Assembly (NCBI RefSeq): GCF_019392195.1
Contig: NZ_JAHXKI010000002.1
Coordinates: 2,232,001-2,296,000 of the forward strand
Length of the DNA stretch: 64,000 nt
Direction of reading: 5' to 3'
From: Marinobacter sp. F4206
Lineage (GTDB): Bacteria > Pseudomonadota > Gammaproteobacteria > Pseudomonadales > Oleiphilaceae
Shown here piece after piece: positions 18,934 through 28,953 of this stretch (position 1 is the first letter of the stretch; every line of letters starts with the position of its first letter). The notes below the pieces were generated by a model. It saw nothing but the letters and a program-made list of their open reading frames with translations, made no database searches and was not told where the DNA came from. Position numbers and translations under genes: made by a program.

Positions 18934-19006
18934 ATCCGTTGTCTCTGGTAAACTGTCGTCAATTATCCGTTGAACCAGACCCGCAACCTGCGGTTGAGGA
19001 TGGCAA

Positions 19007-19741
19007 ATGACCGATCAAAAAGACCCGCACAACCCGAAAGACGCAGCCGCGGAGTCGCCGGTAACGACGCGTCGTGGCGTGCGCAGTTTTGTCCTGCGTC
19101 AGGGGCGAATGACCGAAGGGCAGAAGAAAGCGTACGAGCGCAGCTGGCCGAAATTTGGCCTGACCCGCGAGCATGGCATGATCGACCCGCGGCAGGTGTT
19201 CGGACGTGATGCCATGCTCAACCTCGAAATCGGTTTTGGCATGGGCAAGTCCCTGGCCGATATGGCGGAGGCTGCGCCGGAGCAGGACTTCATCGGTGTG
19301 GAAGTTCATCTGCCCGGGGTCGGGGCCCTGCTTAAGGAGGTGGAAGACCGGGGGCTGGAGAATGTCCGAATCTACAACATCGATGCCAATGACGTGATCG
19401 ATCTGTGTTTGCCGGATGCCTGTCTCGACCGGGTCATGGTGTTCTTCCCGGATCCCTGGCACAAGAAAAAGCATCACAAGCGCCGGTTGATCCAGCCGGA
19501 GTTTGTGCAGCGTCTGCGCCACAAGTTGCGGGTGGGCGGAATCCTTCATCTGGCGACGGACTGGGAGAACTACTCCGAGCACATGATGGAAGTGATGAGT
19601 GAGTCCGAAGGTTTTGCCAACACCCTGGCGGTGGGTGAATTTTCACCTCGACCGGAAGATCGCCCCATCACCAAGTTCGAGAAACGCGGTGAAGGGCTTG
19701 GGCACGGAGTCTGGGATCTGCTGTTCTATCGCACCAACTGA
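19007..19741 (+). CDS. trmB: tRNA (guanine-N7)-methyltransferase
   Basis: The 244-residue SAM enzyme methylates G46 of tRNAs. Motifs: [34 protein letters not shown] (SAM loop), [10 protein letters not shown] and [17 protein letters not shown] (the signature PDPW). The first 25 residues are polar and variable. It converges on the membrane-protein gene 19 bp away, with no hairpin seen between them. Confidence 0.94.
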   Translation: MTDQKDPHNPKDAAAESPVTTRRGVRSFVLRQGRMTEGQKKAYERSWPKFGLTREHGMIDPRQVFGRDAMLNLEIGFGMGKSLADMAEAAPEQDFIGVEVHLPGVGALLKEVEDRGLENVRIYNIDANDVIDLCLPDACLDRVMVFFPDPWHKKKHHKRRLIQPEFVQRLRHKLRVGGILHLATDWENYSEHMMEVMSESEGFANTLAVGEFSPRPEDRPITKFEKRGEGLGHGVWDLLFYRTN

Positions 19742-19760
19742 TTGACAGGGACGCTCAACG

Positions 19761-20294
19761 TCATCCGTGGGCCAGCGGGTGGCGGCGCGCCGCCCGGATA
19801 ATCACCAGGCCGGCGATGCCGAGGGTAAGGCCGGTGAACTTGACCAGCGCACAGATGGTCGCAGCCAAGCTCACCGCGTCGGTAGGCGGGTTAAAGTTGT
19901 TCAGCAGCAGGATATTCTCGGTGGCATCGGTCAATCCGGCAGCCAGAAAGAGGGCGCGTATCCAGCGGGCAACCATTCGCTCCCGAACGCCGGGCCGATC
20001 CCGCATCAAATGCCGGGTCAGCTGGATGAGGGCAAACACGTAGGCGGGGATAAACAGAAAATCCAGCCACAACGAAATCCTCGCCCAGACCACGCCTTCC
20101 GCCCGCCAGCTGCGCACGATCGCATGAGCCTGCTCAGCGGTTCCGGCCATCTGGAAGCTGACAATGCCCTGGGGCGCAGAGCCTGTCTGTAGTGGTTGAT
20201 TGATCAGAAGCAGGGTACCGAGCAGAACCAGCACTGCAATCAGGCAAGCCTTCAGTGATCTTGGCAGTGCTGCGAGTTCTTTTGCCCAGTCCAT
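19761..20294 (-). CDS. Hypothetical inner-membrane protein with four predicted helices
   Basis: The 177-residue protein has hydrophobic stretches at about residues 18-32, 72-90, 112-135 and 145-168. The loop between the first two carries a conserved-looking AQAHAIVRSWRAEG segment. No family is recognised with confidence. Its ATG overlaps the stop of hemW (TAATG), so it is the last gene of the metX-hemW operon and is probably translated by re-initiation. Confidence 0.75.
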   Translation of the reverse strand: MDWAKELAALPRSLKACLIAVLVLLGTLLLINQPLQTGSAPQGIVSFQMAGTAEQAHAIVRSWRAEGVVWARISLWLDFLFIPAYVFALIQLTRHLMRDRPGVRERMVARWIRALFLAAGLTDATENILLLNNFNPPTDAVSLAATICALVKFTGLTLGIAGLVIIRAARRHPLAHG

Positions 20295-21442
20295 TACAGA
20301 AAACGCTCCAAAAGGCTGTTCAGGTATCGCTGGCCCAGCTCGGTCGCCTGGATGCGATGTCCCTCCAGCAGCTTCTCACCACGCAACTGTTCAAGTTTTA
20401 CCGCAACTGAGGACAGGGGTAAACCCGTATGATCGGTAAATAGCCTTTCCTCGACCCCGTCGCTCAGTCGCAGCACGTTCATCAGAAATTCCAGGGGCAG
20501 GTCTTCGGGAGCGATCTGCTCGGACCCCGCCGTGCGGCTACCGATACGGTTCAGGTAAGCGTCCGGTTGCCGGGTTTTCCAGTAGCGACGAATGCTGCCA
20601 TCGGCCAGGCTGATCTTGCCGTGGGCGCCGGCCCCAAGAGCCAGATAATCCCCGAAGGTCCAGTAATTGAGGTTATGGCGCGAGGCCATGCCCGGCTGGC
20701 TCCAGGCTGAGACTTCGTAGTCACTGAACCCCTGTCGTCTGAGATAGTCCGAGCCCTGACGATAAATGTCCCAGAGTCGGTCGTCATCAGGCAGGTCAGG
20801 TGGGCGGCTGTAGAACTCGGTGTTGGGTTCAAGCGTCAGCTGGTACCAGGACAGGTGTGGGGGGTTATGACTAAGGGCAGCTTCCAGGTCTGCGATGGCA
20901 TCTGCCGGCGTCTGGTCGGGCAGGCCATGCATCAGGTCAATGTTGAAATTGGTAAAACCGGCCCGTCGGGCTGCTTCGATGGCCCGGTGGGCAGCGTCGC
21001 TGTCATGGATTCGGCCGAGGGTTGCCAGATGCCCTGCGTTGAAGCTCTGCACGCCAATGGATAGGCGGTTGATCCCTGCGGCCCGGAAGGCCTCGAAGCG
21101 ACCCTGTTCCAGAGTGCCCGGATTGGCCTCCAGGGTAATCTCGGCGTCAGGGGCCAGGTTCAATCGAGCCCGCAGCTCCCGGAACAGGCGCTGGTAGAAT
21201 TCACCGCTCATCAGTGACGGCGTGCCACCACCGATAAATACAGTCTGTATCTCGCGGGTGCTGGCGAGGCTAAGATCCTGGTCCAGGTCTTCCAGCAGCG
21301 CCTTCAGGTATGGGGCTTCCGGAATCTCCCCTTTGACCGCATGGGAGTTGAAGTCGCAATAGGGGCACTTGCGCACGCACCAGGGTACGTGAAGGTACAG
21401 GCTGAGGGGCGGTCTGACCGCCGCCGTGGCTGGGGCGGTCAC
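20294..21442 (-). CDS. hemW: Radical-SAM haem chaperone HemW
   Basis: The 382-residue protein carries the CxxxCxxC cluster WCVRKCPYCDF (Cys22, 26, 29) for a [4Fe-4S]/SAM centre and VFIGGGTPSLMSGEF. HemW binds haem and passes it to respiratory proteins; it was long mis-named coproporphyrinogen oxidase because of its resemblance to HemN. The GTG at 21442, 4 bp after the rdgB stop, gives the normal length; the open frame continues upstream only inside rdgB. Confidence 0.9.
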   Translation of the reverse strand: MTAPATAAVRPPLSLYLHVPWCVRKCPYCDFNSHAVKGEIPEAPYLKALLEDLDQDLSLASTREIQTVFIGGGTPSLMSGEFYQRLFRELRARLNLAPDAEITLEANPGTLEQGRFEAFRAAGINRLSIGVQSFNAGHLATLGRIHDSDAAHRAIEAARRAGFTNFNIDLMHGLPDQTPADAIADLEAALSHNPPHLSWYQLTLEPNTEFYSRPPDLPDDDRLWDIYRQGSDYLRRQGFSDYEVSAWSQPGMASRHNLNYWTFGDYLALGAGAHGKISLADGSIRRYWKTRQPDAYLNRIGSRTAGSEQIAPEDLPLEFLMNVLRLSDGVEERLFTDHTGLPLSSVAVKLEQLRGEKLLEGHRIQATELGQRYLNSLLERFL

Positions 21443-21446
21443 CGTC

Positions 21447-22058
21447 TCAGGCTCCCGCCCTGAGCTGCTGGGCCAGCAGTGCCAGCGCCCGTCCCCGGTG
21501 ACTGATCCGGCCCTTCTCGGCGCGTGACAGTTCGGCGGCACTGCACTGGTGTTCGGGCACCCAGAAAACCGGGTCGTAGCCAAAACCGCCCTCGCCCTGC
21601 GGGGCGACCAGAATGGTGCCGGGCCACCGGCCATGGCAAACGATCGGGGTGGGATCATCGGCATGGCGCAGCAACACCAGTACGCAATGGAACTGGGCAC
21701 CTCGGCGGGGCTCCGGAATATCCGCCATGGCTGCCAACAAGGCGTTCACATTGTCCTCGTCGGTGGCATTGGCGCCGGCGTACCGTGCTGAACGGACGCC
21801 GGGTTCACCGCCCAGGCAGTCGACTGCCAGACCGCTGTCGTCTGCCAGTGCCGGCCGGCCGGTTTCGCGGGCAGCATGACGGGCCTTGAGAATGGCATTC
21901 TCGACAAACGTCACCGCTGGCTCTTCGGCTTCTCCGACTCCCAGCTCTCCCTGGGCGATCGGCATCAGGCCCAGCGGTGAAAGCAGGTCCGTCAGTTCTG
22001 CAATCTTCCCCTTGTTGTTGCTGGCGATAACGAGCTTGTCTGCGGTTGGCTCTGGCAT
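21447..22058 (-). CDS. rdgB: XTP/dITP pyrophosphatase
   Basis: The 203-residue Ham1/RdgB enzyme removes non-canonical purine triphosphates (dITP, XTP). Motifs: [13 protein letters not shown] near the start, [33 protein letters not shown] and [18 protein letters not shown]. The ATG at 22058 is chosen because 20 further upstream residues are not conserved and overlap the DUF4426 gene. It lies 7 bp after that gene. Confidence 0.93.
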   Translation of the reverse strand: MPEPTADKLVIASNNKGKIAELTDLLSPLGLMPIAQGELGVGEAEEPAVTFVENAILKARHAARETGRPALADDSGLAVDCLGGEPGVRSARYAGANATDEDNVNALLAAMADIPEPRRGAQFHCVLVLLRHADDPTPIVCHGRWPGTILVAPQGEGGFGYDPVFWVPEHQCSAAELSRAEKGRISHRGRALALLAQQLRAGA

Positions 22059-22065
22059 TTTCAAC

Positions 22066-22527
22066 TCAGTCGCTGAACAGTGTGTGGGCAAAACGGACCG
22101 GCAGATCCTGCGATGCACCGGTCGGGCGCGCGGTGATGTTAAAGGTCATCAGTTCACCGGAGCTGTACTGGTACTCCGCGATGAAGTACACAGCATCGCC
22201 TTCCTGGATTCGGCGGAAAGCCAGAAAGCGCACCTGCTGGACGTCATTGGTGACCTTGCCTTCAACCTGACCGCTGACCGGGGACAGAGTTCCGTCCTCA
22301 TTTTCCTTCATGATCGAGATGTTCACGATGCCAATGCCTTTGCTGCGCTGCAGGTCATTGGCACGGGCCACTTCCGGTGCAATGAACGTGCTGGGCAGTA
22401 CGCTCCAGTGCACCTGGTAGTCCCCGAAATCGGTGTTACCGGCGGCCTGGGCATGCATTGAAAAACCAATCCAGAGCAGTGCGGACAGGGCGATCTTGCT
22501 GAGGGTTCGACGCTTTGCGGTGATCAT
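22066..22527 (-). CDS. DUF4426 periplasmic protein
   Basis: The 153-residue protein has a signal peptide ([19 protein letters not shown], cleavage after MHAQA near residue 27). The mature part begins [20 protein letters not shown], typical of DUF4426 proteins found after metW in Pseudomonas and relatives. Function unknown; constant linkage to methionine synthesis is suggestive only. The ATG at 22527 overlaps the metW stop by 4 bp. Confidence 0.85.
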   Translation of the reverse strand: MITAKRRTLSKIALSALLWIGFSMHAQAAGNTDFGDYQVHWSVLPSTFIAPEVARANDLQRSKGIGIVNISIMKENEDGTLSPVSGQVEGKVTNDVQQVRFLAFRRIQEGDAVYFIAEYQYSSGELMTFNITARPTGASQDLPVRFAHTLFSD

Positions 22528-23129
22528 TGCTCGTTCTCCCGTGTGATGCGGTAAATGGCAATCTCCCCCAGGAGGTTGGGCCATAATCGGGCCAGCCAGC
22601 TGTTCTGGTGCTGGCCGTCAACCACCCGCCGGCTCTTGATGCGAATGCCTTTCTGGCGGCAGAGGGCTTCAAAATCCTTGAAGGTGCACAACCGAATATT
22701 GGGGGTGTTGTACCATTTATACGGTAGTGCTTCGGATTCGGGCATGCGACCGCTCAGTGCCAGTCCCCACCGAAGTCGCCAGTGGGCAAAGTTGGGGAAG
22801 GTGACGATGCCTTCGCGACCGACCCGAAGCATCTCATCCAACACCCGGTCCGGACGGCGAACAGCCTGGAGGGCCTGGGTCATCAGGACGGTGTCAAAGC
22901 TGCCGTCGTCAAAATTGCCCAGTCCCTGGGTGTCGAGGTTCTGCTCGATTACGGCAACCCCGCGCCCCATGCAGGTGGTTATATGTTCCGGGTTGATCTC
23001 CAGGCCAAAGCCACTGGCGCCACGCTCCCGTTGCAGGTAGTCGAGCAGGGTGCCGTCGCCGCAACCCAGGTCGAGGACATGGTAACCGGGTTGGATCCAC
23101 TGCTGGATGATTTCGAGGTCCGGTCTCAT
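22524..23129 (-). CDS. metW: MetW, methionine biosynthesis methyltransferase-like protein
   Basis: The 201-residue SAM-binding-fold protein carries [20 protein letters not shown] and [23 protein letters not shown], the MetW hallmark. MetW partners MetX in many Proteobacteria and is needed for homoserine acylation there; its own catalytic role is unclear. The start overlaps metX by 4 bp (ATGA). Confidence 0.92.
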   Translation of the reverse strand: MRPDLEIIQQWIQPGYHVLDLGCGDGTLLDYLQRERGASGFGLEINPEHITTCMGRGVAVIEQNLDTQGLGNFDDGSFDTVLMTQALQAVRRPDRVLDEMLRVGREGIVTFPNFAHWRLRWGLALSGRMPESEALPYKWYNTPNIRLCTFKDFEALCRQKGIRIKSRRVVDGQHQNSWLARLWPNLLGEIAIYRITRENEQ

Positions 23130-24274
23130 GCGCCTACCTCCCGTGCAACGCGATCCATATAGGCGGTGAAGATATCGGTATATCTGGGGGTTGGTATCAG
23201 AAAGGCATCGTGGCCCCAGGGCGCATCTATCTCCGAATAACTGACTTTCCTGCGACCGGCAATCATGGCGTTGACCAGTTCCTCGGAGCGCGCCGGATTG
23301 AAGCGCCAGTCGGTGCTGAAGGACAGCACCAGGAATTCGCAGCGGGTGCCGGCCAGGGCCCGGGAAAGATCGCCTCCATAATCGTAGGCCGGATCAAAAT
23401 AATCCAGGGCCCGGGTCATCAGAAGGTAAGTGTTGGCGTCAAAGGTTTCGGAAAAGCGTTCACCCTGATAGCGCAGGTAGCTTTCCACCTGGAACTCGGC
23501 GCCGTAACCGAACTTGTAGGCCTGGTCCCGCAGTTCACGGCCGAATTTCTCGCCCATGGAGGCATCGGAGAGGTAGGTAATGTGGCCTACCATGCGGGCC
23601 AGCATCAGCCCGCGTCGGGGCACCACATCAAAATCGTAATAGCGGCCGCCGTGGAACTCCTGGTCCGAGGTGATGGCCTGTCGAGCCACTTCATTGAAGG
23701 CAATATTCTGGGCCGTCAGTCGCGGAGTGGACGCGATCACGACCGAGTGCTTGAGTCGTTCCGGGTAATCCAGGCTCCATTGCAGTGCCTGCATGCCTCC
23801 GAGAGACCCGCCCACGACGGCCGCCCAGCACTGGATGCCCAGCCGGTCCGCCAGCAGGGCCTGGCTCTTTACCCAGTCGCCGACGGTAATGACCGGAAAG
23901 TCCGGTCCGTAGGGCTTGCCCGTGGCTGGATTGGTGCTGTTGGGCCCGGTGCTGCCGTGGCAGCCGCCCAGGTTGTTGAGGCTTACCACGAAGAACCGGT
24001 TGGTATCGATGGGCTTGCCCGGCCCAATGCAGCTGTCCCACCAGCCGGGTTTGCGTTCATCCATCGTGTGGTAGCCGGCGGCGTGGTGGTGCCCGCTGAG
24101 TGCGTGACAGATGAGGACGGCGTTGCTGGCGTCGGCATTCAGTTCGCCGTAGGTTTCCACCACCAGGTCGTAGCTGTCCAACGACTGGCCGCAGGCCAGG
24201 TCTATGGGCGAATCAAAATGATAAATCTGCGGGGAAACAATCCCGACAGAATCCGCGGGCAGGGAATCGGGCAT
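23126..24274 (-). CDS. metX: Homoserine O-acyltransferase MetX (probably succinyl-specific)
   Basis: The 382-residue alpha/beta-hydrolase-fold enzyme acylates homoserine at the start of methionine synthesis. The catalytic Ser is in [14 protein letters not shown], the Asp is in the LSFSTDWRF region, and the His is in WGHDAFLIP. Family-typical blocks are [12 protein letters not shown] and [11 protein letters not shown]. MetX proteins encoded next to metW in gammaproteobacteria are generally succinyltransferases, so succinyl-CoA is the likely donor; that is inferred from context, not from specificity residues. It heads the metX-metW-DUF4426-rdgB-hemW operon. Confidence 0.92.
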   Translation of the reverse strand: MPDSLPADSVGIVSPQIYHFDSPIDLACGQSLDSYDLVVETYGELNADASNAVLICHALSGHHHAAGYHTMDERKPGWWDSCIGPGKPIDTNRFFVVSLNNLGGCHGSTGPNSTNPATGKPYGPDFPVITVGDWVKSQALLADRLGIQCWAAVVGGSLGGMQALQWSLDYPERLKHSVVIASTPRLTAQNIAFNEVARQAITSDQEFHGGRYYDFDVVPRRGLMLARMVGHITYLSDASMGEKFGRELRDQAYKFGYGAEFQVESYLRYQGERFSETFDANTYLLMTRALDYFDPAYDYGGDLSRALAGTRCEFLVLSFSTDWRFNPARSEELVNAMIAGRRKVSYSEIDAPWGHDAFLIPTPRYTDIFTAYMDRVAREVGA

Positions 24275-24400
24275 TGGCGCGACAGGTTCCTGGTTCGATC
24301 CGAAAGTGTCTGGAACAGCAATGACGAAGCCATTGCCAGCCCAGCAGTTTAAAGCCGGGCCGTCATGGCTGCAACCGGAGGGGCCCGGCCGCGCCGGGGC

Positions 24401-26365
24401 TCAGACGGCCCCGGAGATGTTGACGACTTTTTGTTGGATCAACGTTGGCGCCGGTTTCCGGATCTGACGCTGCATGGCATCGGCCAGTTCCAGCTGACGT
24501 CGCAGGTCAGAAATGGTGTGGTTCAGCCGCTCCCGCTCGGCCCGGCTATCGCGGTCACTGCGCACCATGTCGCGCAGGCGCCGGATCTGGTGCTCCAAAA
24601 GCTGCTTCTGTTCCATGGAATACTGCATGATCGGCAGCAGTGCCTCCTGGGGCCAGCGTTCTACGTCGGCCCGTACACGGGCGTGCAGGGTACGGGCTTC
24701 TCCGACCATCACGTTGAAAAAGCGGCGCACCAGCAGGGACTGCTCGGTCAGCAGGTTCTTCGGGCTGATCCGGAATCGGCGTGCTTTCTTGCGCAGTTCG
24801 CGAATGGCAATGACGTGCCGGCCGGAGCGCAGGGGAATCGGCTCCAGATGTCGGGCGCGGGTGTCCTCGTTGTAGCGGCGATAGATGGCACCCACCATTT
24901 TTTCTGCCAGATGCCCCTCGCTCAGCAAGTTGGTCAGGTCGCTCTCCAGCAGTTCAAAAAACTGGTCCATAGCGCGATTCATGCCAGCGGTGGTCCAGCT
25001 TTTCGACATGGATCGACGGATCTTGTCGGCGTGGCCCTCGAACCGTTCCTCGCTCACCAACTTTTTCAGCATGTCGCCCTGGGAGTCCATCAGGCGACGA
25101 CTGGAGCGCAGGGTGATCAGTTTCTTGTAGTAGAAGTCGTAATCCTTCTGGGCGCGGTCGGCCAGTCGGCTCAGGGCCTGTTTGTCCATGGTGATGCCGG
25201 AGCAGGCCTCGAGTTCTTCCTCCAGGGAGCTGAGCCGGGTTTGCATGGCGGCCTGGCTGTTCTGAAGCATGCCCAGCAGGTCATTGATCAGGCTCTGGGT
25301 GATCAGCTGTTCCTTGTGCATCAGGATGCGCTGGATAATCAGTTGCTCCAGGAGACCGATGTTGGAGCGTTCGAACAGTTCTTCGTTCTGTCGGACCCGG
25401 GCCACCAGGCCCTGTTTCGCCGACAGTGGGATAACGTCATTCTGGCGGATGCCGAGATGGTCGGCGGTATAGCTGCGGACACGATCGATGGCATCCTGGG
25501 TGTGCTTTTCGCCCTGAAGGTCATCCCAGAGCACGTCAATCTTGTTCAGGACGGCGAAACGTCCGGCACGGTGATCGGCGTGCTCGGTATCAATGTGTTC
25601 TTTCCAGATGGTCATGTCGCTGGCGGTCACACCGGTATCGGCGCTCAGCACGAAGATCACGGCGTGCGCGCGTGGCAGCATGCTGATGGTCAGCTCGGGT
25701 TCAGAACCCAGGGCGTTCAGGCCCGGCGTGTCGAGAATCCGCAGGCCGCGTTCGAACAGCGGGTGGCGGATGCTGATCTGGGCATTGCGCCAGGCTGGGA
25801 CCAGAACGTTGCCGGGGTTGTTGCGGTCGTGCTCCAGCATGTCCTCGTCAAATCCGAGGTTGCGGGCCTCCTCAGGGGGTACGCTCTTGACCCGTGCCAC
25901 CTCGGCCAGTACCTCGCGCATAACCTCGGGGTCACGTTCGTCCAGCTCGTGTTTGACCCAGCGTTCGGGTTGCTTGCGCAGCTGCTGCAGGGACAGCTCG
26001 CCGGTGCGGGTTTCGATGGGCAGCAGCAACAGGTAGTTCTGGTTGGCGCTGCGATCGAAAAACAGTTCGGTGGGGCACATGGTGGTTCGGCCCGCCTGGG
26101 ACGGCAGCATGCGCTGACCGTATTCGGAGAAGAACAGGGCGTTGATCAGCTCCGTTTTGCCCCGTGAGTACTCTCCGACAAAAGCGATGGTCAGTTCGTC
26201 TTCTATCAGCAATTCCAGACCGTGGCGAATCCGGGTGCTGACATCGTCGGAAAACAGGTCGTTGTCCTGTAGCCATAGCCGGTAACGACCGATCTGGCGA
26301 ATCAGCTCTTTTTTCCAGTTGTGGTACGCCTCTACCTGCTGCGACAGAGTTCCCTGTTGATTCAT
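24401..26365 (-). CDS. Dynamin-like GTPase
   Basis: The 654-residue protein has an N-terminal GTPase domain: P-loop GEYSRGKT (64-71), G3 DTPGLNALG and G4 LNKIDVLWDD. It is followed by a long helical stalk with coiled-coil stretches (LLGMLQNSQAAMQTRLSSLEEE and a C-terminal ERERLNHTISDLRRQLELA). The ATG at 26365 has AAGGA 7 bp upstream; a longer frame adds 14 polar residues. Bacterial dynamin-like proteins remodel or repair membranes, for example after stress or phage attack. It appears monocistronic, with the yggS-proC-yggT terminator upstream and metX downstream. Confidence 0.85.
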   Translation of the reverse strand: MNQQGTLSQQVEAYHNWKKELIRQIGRYRLWLQDNDLFSDDVSTRIRHGLELLIEDELTIAFVGEYSRGKTELINALFFSEYGQRMLPSQAGRTTMCPTELFFDRSANQNYLLLLPIETRTGELSLQQLRKQPERWVKHELDERDPEVMREVLAEVARVKSVPPEEARNLGFDEDMLEHDRNNPGNVLVPAWRNAQISIRHPLFERGLRILDTPGLNALGSEPELTISMLPRAHAVIFVLSADTGVTASDMTIWKEHIDTEHADHRAGRFAVLNKIDVLWDDLQGEKHTQDAIDRVRSYTADHLGIRQNDVIPLSAKQGLVARVRQNEELFERSNIGLLEQLIIQRILMHKEQLITQSLINDLLGMLQNSQAAMQTRLSSLEEELEACSGITMDKQALSRLADRAQKDYDFYYKKLITLRSSRRLMDSQGDMLKKLVSEERFEGHADKIRRSMSKSWTTAGMNRAMDQFFELLESDLTNLLSEGHLAEKMVGAIYRRYNEDTRARHLEPIPLRSGRHVIAIRELRKKARRFRISPKNLLTEQSLLVRRFFNVMVGEARTLHARVRADVERWPQEALLPIMQYSMEQKQLLEHQIRRLRDMVRSDRDSRAERERLNHTISDLRRQLELADAMQRQIRKPAPTLIQQKVVNISGAV

Positions 26366-26512
26366 TGGATTTTCCTTCTGCGCGACTACCGGGTGCTTGT
26401 GACTCAAGTACTTACGGGTAACGGATTAATTACCGGTAATACTATCCTGTTAAACGAATCTTTGTGGGCGGGTGCGGTGTGGACTGTCGTTGAAATACAC
26501 AGGGGCTGCAAT

Positions 26513-26548
26513 AAAAAAGCTGCAAAATCATAAAGATGACTTTGCAGC
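26513..26548 (-). terminator. Intrinsic terminator of yggS-proC-yggT
   Basis: On the minus strand GCTGCAAAGTCATC pairs with GATTTTGCAGC (one mismatch) and is followed by six T. It lies 57 bp after the yggT stop. Confidence 0.8.
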
Positions 26549-26604
26549 TCCGGTATTTTTGTTTTCGTCGCGAACTGTTACAGAGTGTATCGGTGAGACG
26601 TTGT

Positions 26605-27189
26605 TTACATTCCGAGGCCGATGGAGCCGAGTCCGGCGGCCATTTTCATGTGCTCGATCACGACGGAAATGACGTTCAGAATCAGGAATACGATGATAGG
26701 AGAGAGATCCAGTCCGCCCATGGATGGCATGATGTTACGCACCGGACGCATGACCGGCTCGGTGATTTGCGCTACCAGCTGAATCGCGGGATGGCTGCTG
26801 CCCGGGGCGATCCAGCTCACCACCACCACGGCAATTACCGACCAGAAATAGATCTTCACGATCAGGTCCAGAACATTCAGCACGGACCATACCAGCAGGG
26901 TGACGGGATTGATGGCAGGAATGCCGCCATTCAGGGCGATCAGGATCAGGAAAAAGGTGATGGCCTGAATAATGATAGCCAGCACCAGCGAGGCGCCATC
27001 GATGCCGCCCCAGCCCGGAATGAACCGGCGCAATGGACGCAAAAGCGGATTGGTCGCCTTAACCGCAAACTGGGAAATCGGGTTATAGAAATCGGCCCGG
27101 GCCAGTTGCAGCAGGAACCGCAGCAGCACGATGGTCATGTAAAAGGTGGACGCAATGAGCAGGATCGTAATCAGGATTTCTGCCAGCAT
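26605..27189 (-). CDS. yggT: YggT-family inner-membrane protein
   Basis: The 194-residue protein has two YGGT repeats, each a pair of hydrophobic helices. The first contains RFLLQLARADFYNPISQFAV and NPLLRPLRRFIPG; the second contains AQITEPVMRPVRNIMP. YggT proteins are linked to envelope and osmotic functions, but the mechanism is unknown. GGAG lies 10 bp before the ATG. It is 22 bp after proC, the usual yggS-proC-yggT order. Confidence 0.88.
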   Translation of the reverse strand: MLAEILITILLIASTFYMTIVLLRFLLQLARADFYNPISQFAVKATNPLLRPLRRFIPGWGGIDGASLVLAIIIQAITFFLILIALNGGIPAINPVTLLVWSVLNVLDLIVKIYFWSVIAVVVVSWIAPGSSHPAIQLVAQITEPVMRPVRNIMPSMGGLDLSPIIVFLILNVISVVIEHMKMAAGLGSIGLGM

Positions 27190-27211
27190 GAAGCCGTGTC
27201 TCCGTTATCGG

Positions 27212-28045
27212 TTACTGTTTGCCTGCCAGTTCACTGGCCATTTCTTCTGAGCGCTTGAAAGCGGCGTCGTAGGCTTTGCGAACCAGATCGCGCATGCCAC
27301 CTTCCTCAAAGGTGTTGATCGCCTGTTCGGTGGTACCGCCGGGAGACATGACATTGCGTTTGAGTTGGCCGGGATCATGCTCGCTGCGTGCCGCCATCTC
27401 AGCTGCACCGGCCATGGTCTGGATTGCCAGTTCGCGGGCTGTATCTGCGGCGATGCCGGCTTCGGTGGCCGCTTCCTCCAGGGCTTCCAGCATCAGGAAG
27501 AAGTAGGCCGGACCGCTGCCGGAGAGGGCGGTAACACCGTGCAGCAGGTTCTCGTCCTCGACCCAGAGTGCAGAGCCGATGCTCTCGAACACTGACTGGA
27601 CCATTTTTTTCTGGTCCTCTTCAACGTGGGCGTTGGCCAACAGACCTGCGGCACCCTTGCCAACCAGTGACGGGGTGTTGGGCATGACCCGGACCAGCGG
27701 CAGGCCGCCGGCCAGCCAGCCATCAAGGGTGTCGGCGGTCAGGCCGGCAGCGATGGAGACCATCAGGGGGCGGGTATTCTGCACCACCGGAGCAATATCG
27801 CGGCACACGTCCGCCATGACCTGCGGCTTGACTGCCAGGACCACCATATCCGCCTGCTGGGCGCAGTAACGGTTATCCGTGGTGACGCTTACGCCGAATT
27901 TCTTGCGGATGGATTGCAGGTGGCCATCGTCCGGGGCACTGACCCAGATGTCAGCGGCCTTGTAGCCACTGTCCAGCATACCGCCAATGATGGCACTGGC
28001 CATGTTGCCGGCACCAATAAATGAGATGGTTGGTGATGTGCTCAA
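27212..28045 (-). CDS. proC: Pyrroline-5-carboxylate reductase
   Basis: The 277-residue enzyme makes proline from P5C with NAD(P)H. The Rossmann loop is FIGAGNMASAIIGGML. The C-terminal signature ALSGSGPAYFFLMLEALEEAA and the MSPGGTTEQAINTFEEGG block are both intact. The start is TTG at 28045, with GGAG 8 bp upstream (TTGGAGTGAACC); no ATG fits the family start. It follows yggS by 62 bp. Confidence 0.94.
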   Translation of the reverse strand: MSTSPTISFIGAGNMASAIIGGMLDSGYKAADIWVSAPDDGHLQSIRKKFGVSVTTDNRYCAQQADMVVLAVKPQVMADVCRDIAPVVQNTRPLMVSIAAGLTADTLDGWLAGGLPLVRVMPNTPSLVGKGAAGLLANAHVEEDQKKMVQSVFESIGSALWVEDENLLHGVTALSGSGPAYFFLMLEALEEAATEAGIAADTARELAIQTMAGAAEMAARSEHDPGQLKRNVMSPGGTTEQAINTFEEGGMRDLVRKAYDAAFKRSEEMASELAGKQ

Positions 28046-28107
28046 GGTTCACTCCAACGGTTGATCGGTTAAACGTCCGGTCCTGATCATAGCAGGAACC
28101 GGCGGAT

Positions 28108-28812
28108 TCAGCTCTTCGCAGGCCGGGCGCCGAAGACATCCGTGCCGACACGCACCCAGGTAGCACCTTCGGCGATCGCCAGTTCGAGGTCTCCCGACAT
28201 GCCCATGGACAGGGTGTCCAGGGGGCCGGCGTCCGGGTGCTCCGCTTTCAGGTCGCCCAGAGTCCGGGCGAGTTTGCGGAAGCTGAGGCGCAGGTCGGCT
28301 TCCGGCTGGCCCGGATCGGGAATGGCCATCAGGCCGCGTAATGACAGGTTGGGCAGCTCGCCAATCTCGGAGACCAGGTCTGGCAGCTCCGCAAGCCCGC
28401 ACCCGGACTTGCTGTCTTCCTCATTGATATTGACCTGCAGGCAGATATTCAATGGCCCCATCGCTGGCGCTCTTTGCTCGCTCAGGCGACGGGCCACCTT
28501 GAGGCGATCCACGCTGTGAACCCAGGAGAAAGCTGCTGCAATCTGACGGGTCTTGTTGGACTGGATCGGGCCGATGAAATGCCAGTCGATATCGGGCAGG
28601 TCCGCCAGGGCGTCGATCTTGTCGAGGGCTTCCTGAAGGTAGTTTTCACCAAACGCGGTCTGGCCGGCCGCAACTGCCTCCCGGAGGTCTCCGGCCGGGC
28701 GGGTCTTGCTGACTGCCAACAGGTGCACAGAGTCGGGGTCCCGGCCCGCCTGCAATGTTGCTTTTTGTATGCGTCGGGTTACGCTCCCGATGTTGTCTGC
28801 TATGCTGCTCAT
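28108..28812 (-). CDS. yggS: YggS/PROSC pyridoxal-phosphate homeostasis protein
   Basis: The 234-residue TIM-barrel protein binds PLP. LLAVSKTRPAGDLREAV holds the PLP lysine, FGENYLQEALDKID and WHFIGPIQSNKTRQIA are signature blocks, and LSMGMSGDLELAIAEGATWVRVG contacts the phosphate. It buffers PLP and affects amino-acid pools. The ATG at 28812 gives the family N-terminus. It diverges from pilT across 141 bp. Confidence 0.92.
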   Translation of the reverse strand: MSSIADNIGSVTRRIQKATLQAGRDPDSVHLLAVSKTRPAGDLREAVAAGQTAFGENYLQEALDKIDALADLPDIDWHFIGPIQSNKTRQIAAAFSWVHSVDRLKVARRLSEQRAPAMGPLNICLQVNINEEDSKSGCGLAELPDLVSEIGELPNLSLRGLMAIPDPGQPEADLRLSFRKLARTLGDLKAEHPDAGPLDTLSMGMSGDLELAIAEGATWVRVGTDVFGARPAKS

Positions 28813-28953
28813 AGTTTGAAATCGCCACGTCCGGTCCGTCACCTGTACGGTGACACGTTACCCGCAGGTCACTGAAATGCCAAGTGAACTGCGCCGGGAA
28901 ATCCGCCGGGCCGATGCTACCGGAATAAAAGAAAAAGCCTTCCGAGGATTCCT

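Noticed and set aside
24365..26167. 600-codon open frame antisense to the dynamin-like gene
   Set aside because: It is a shadow of the GTPase gene with no recognisable domain and no fitting ribosome-binding site.
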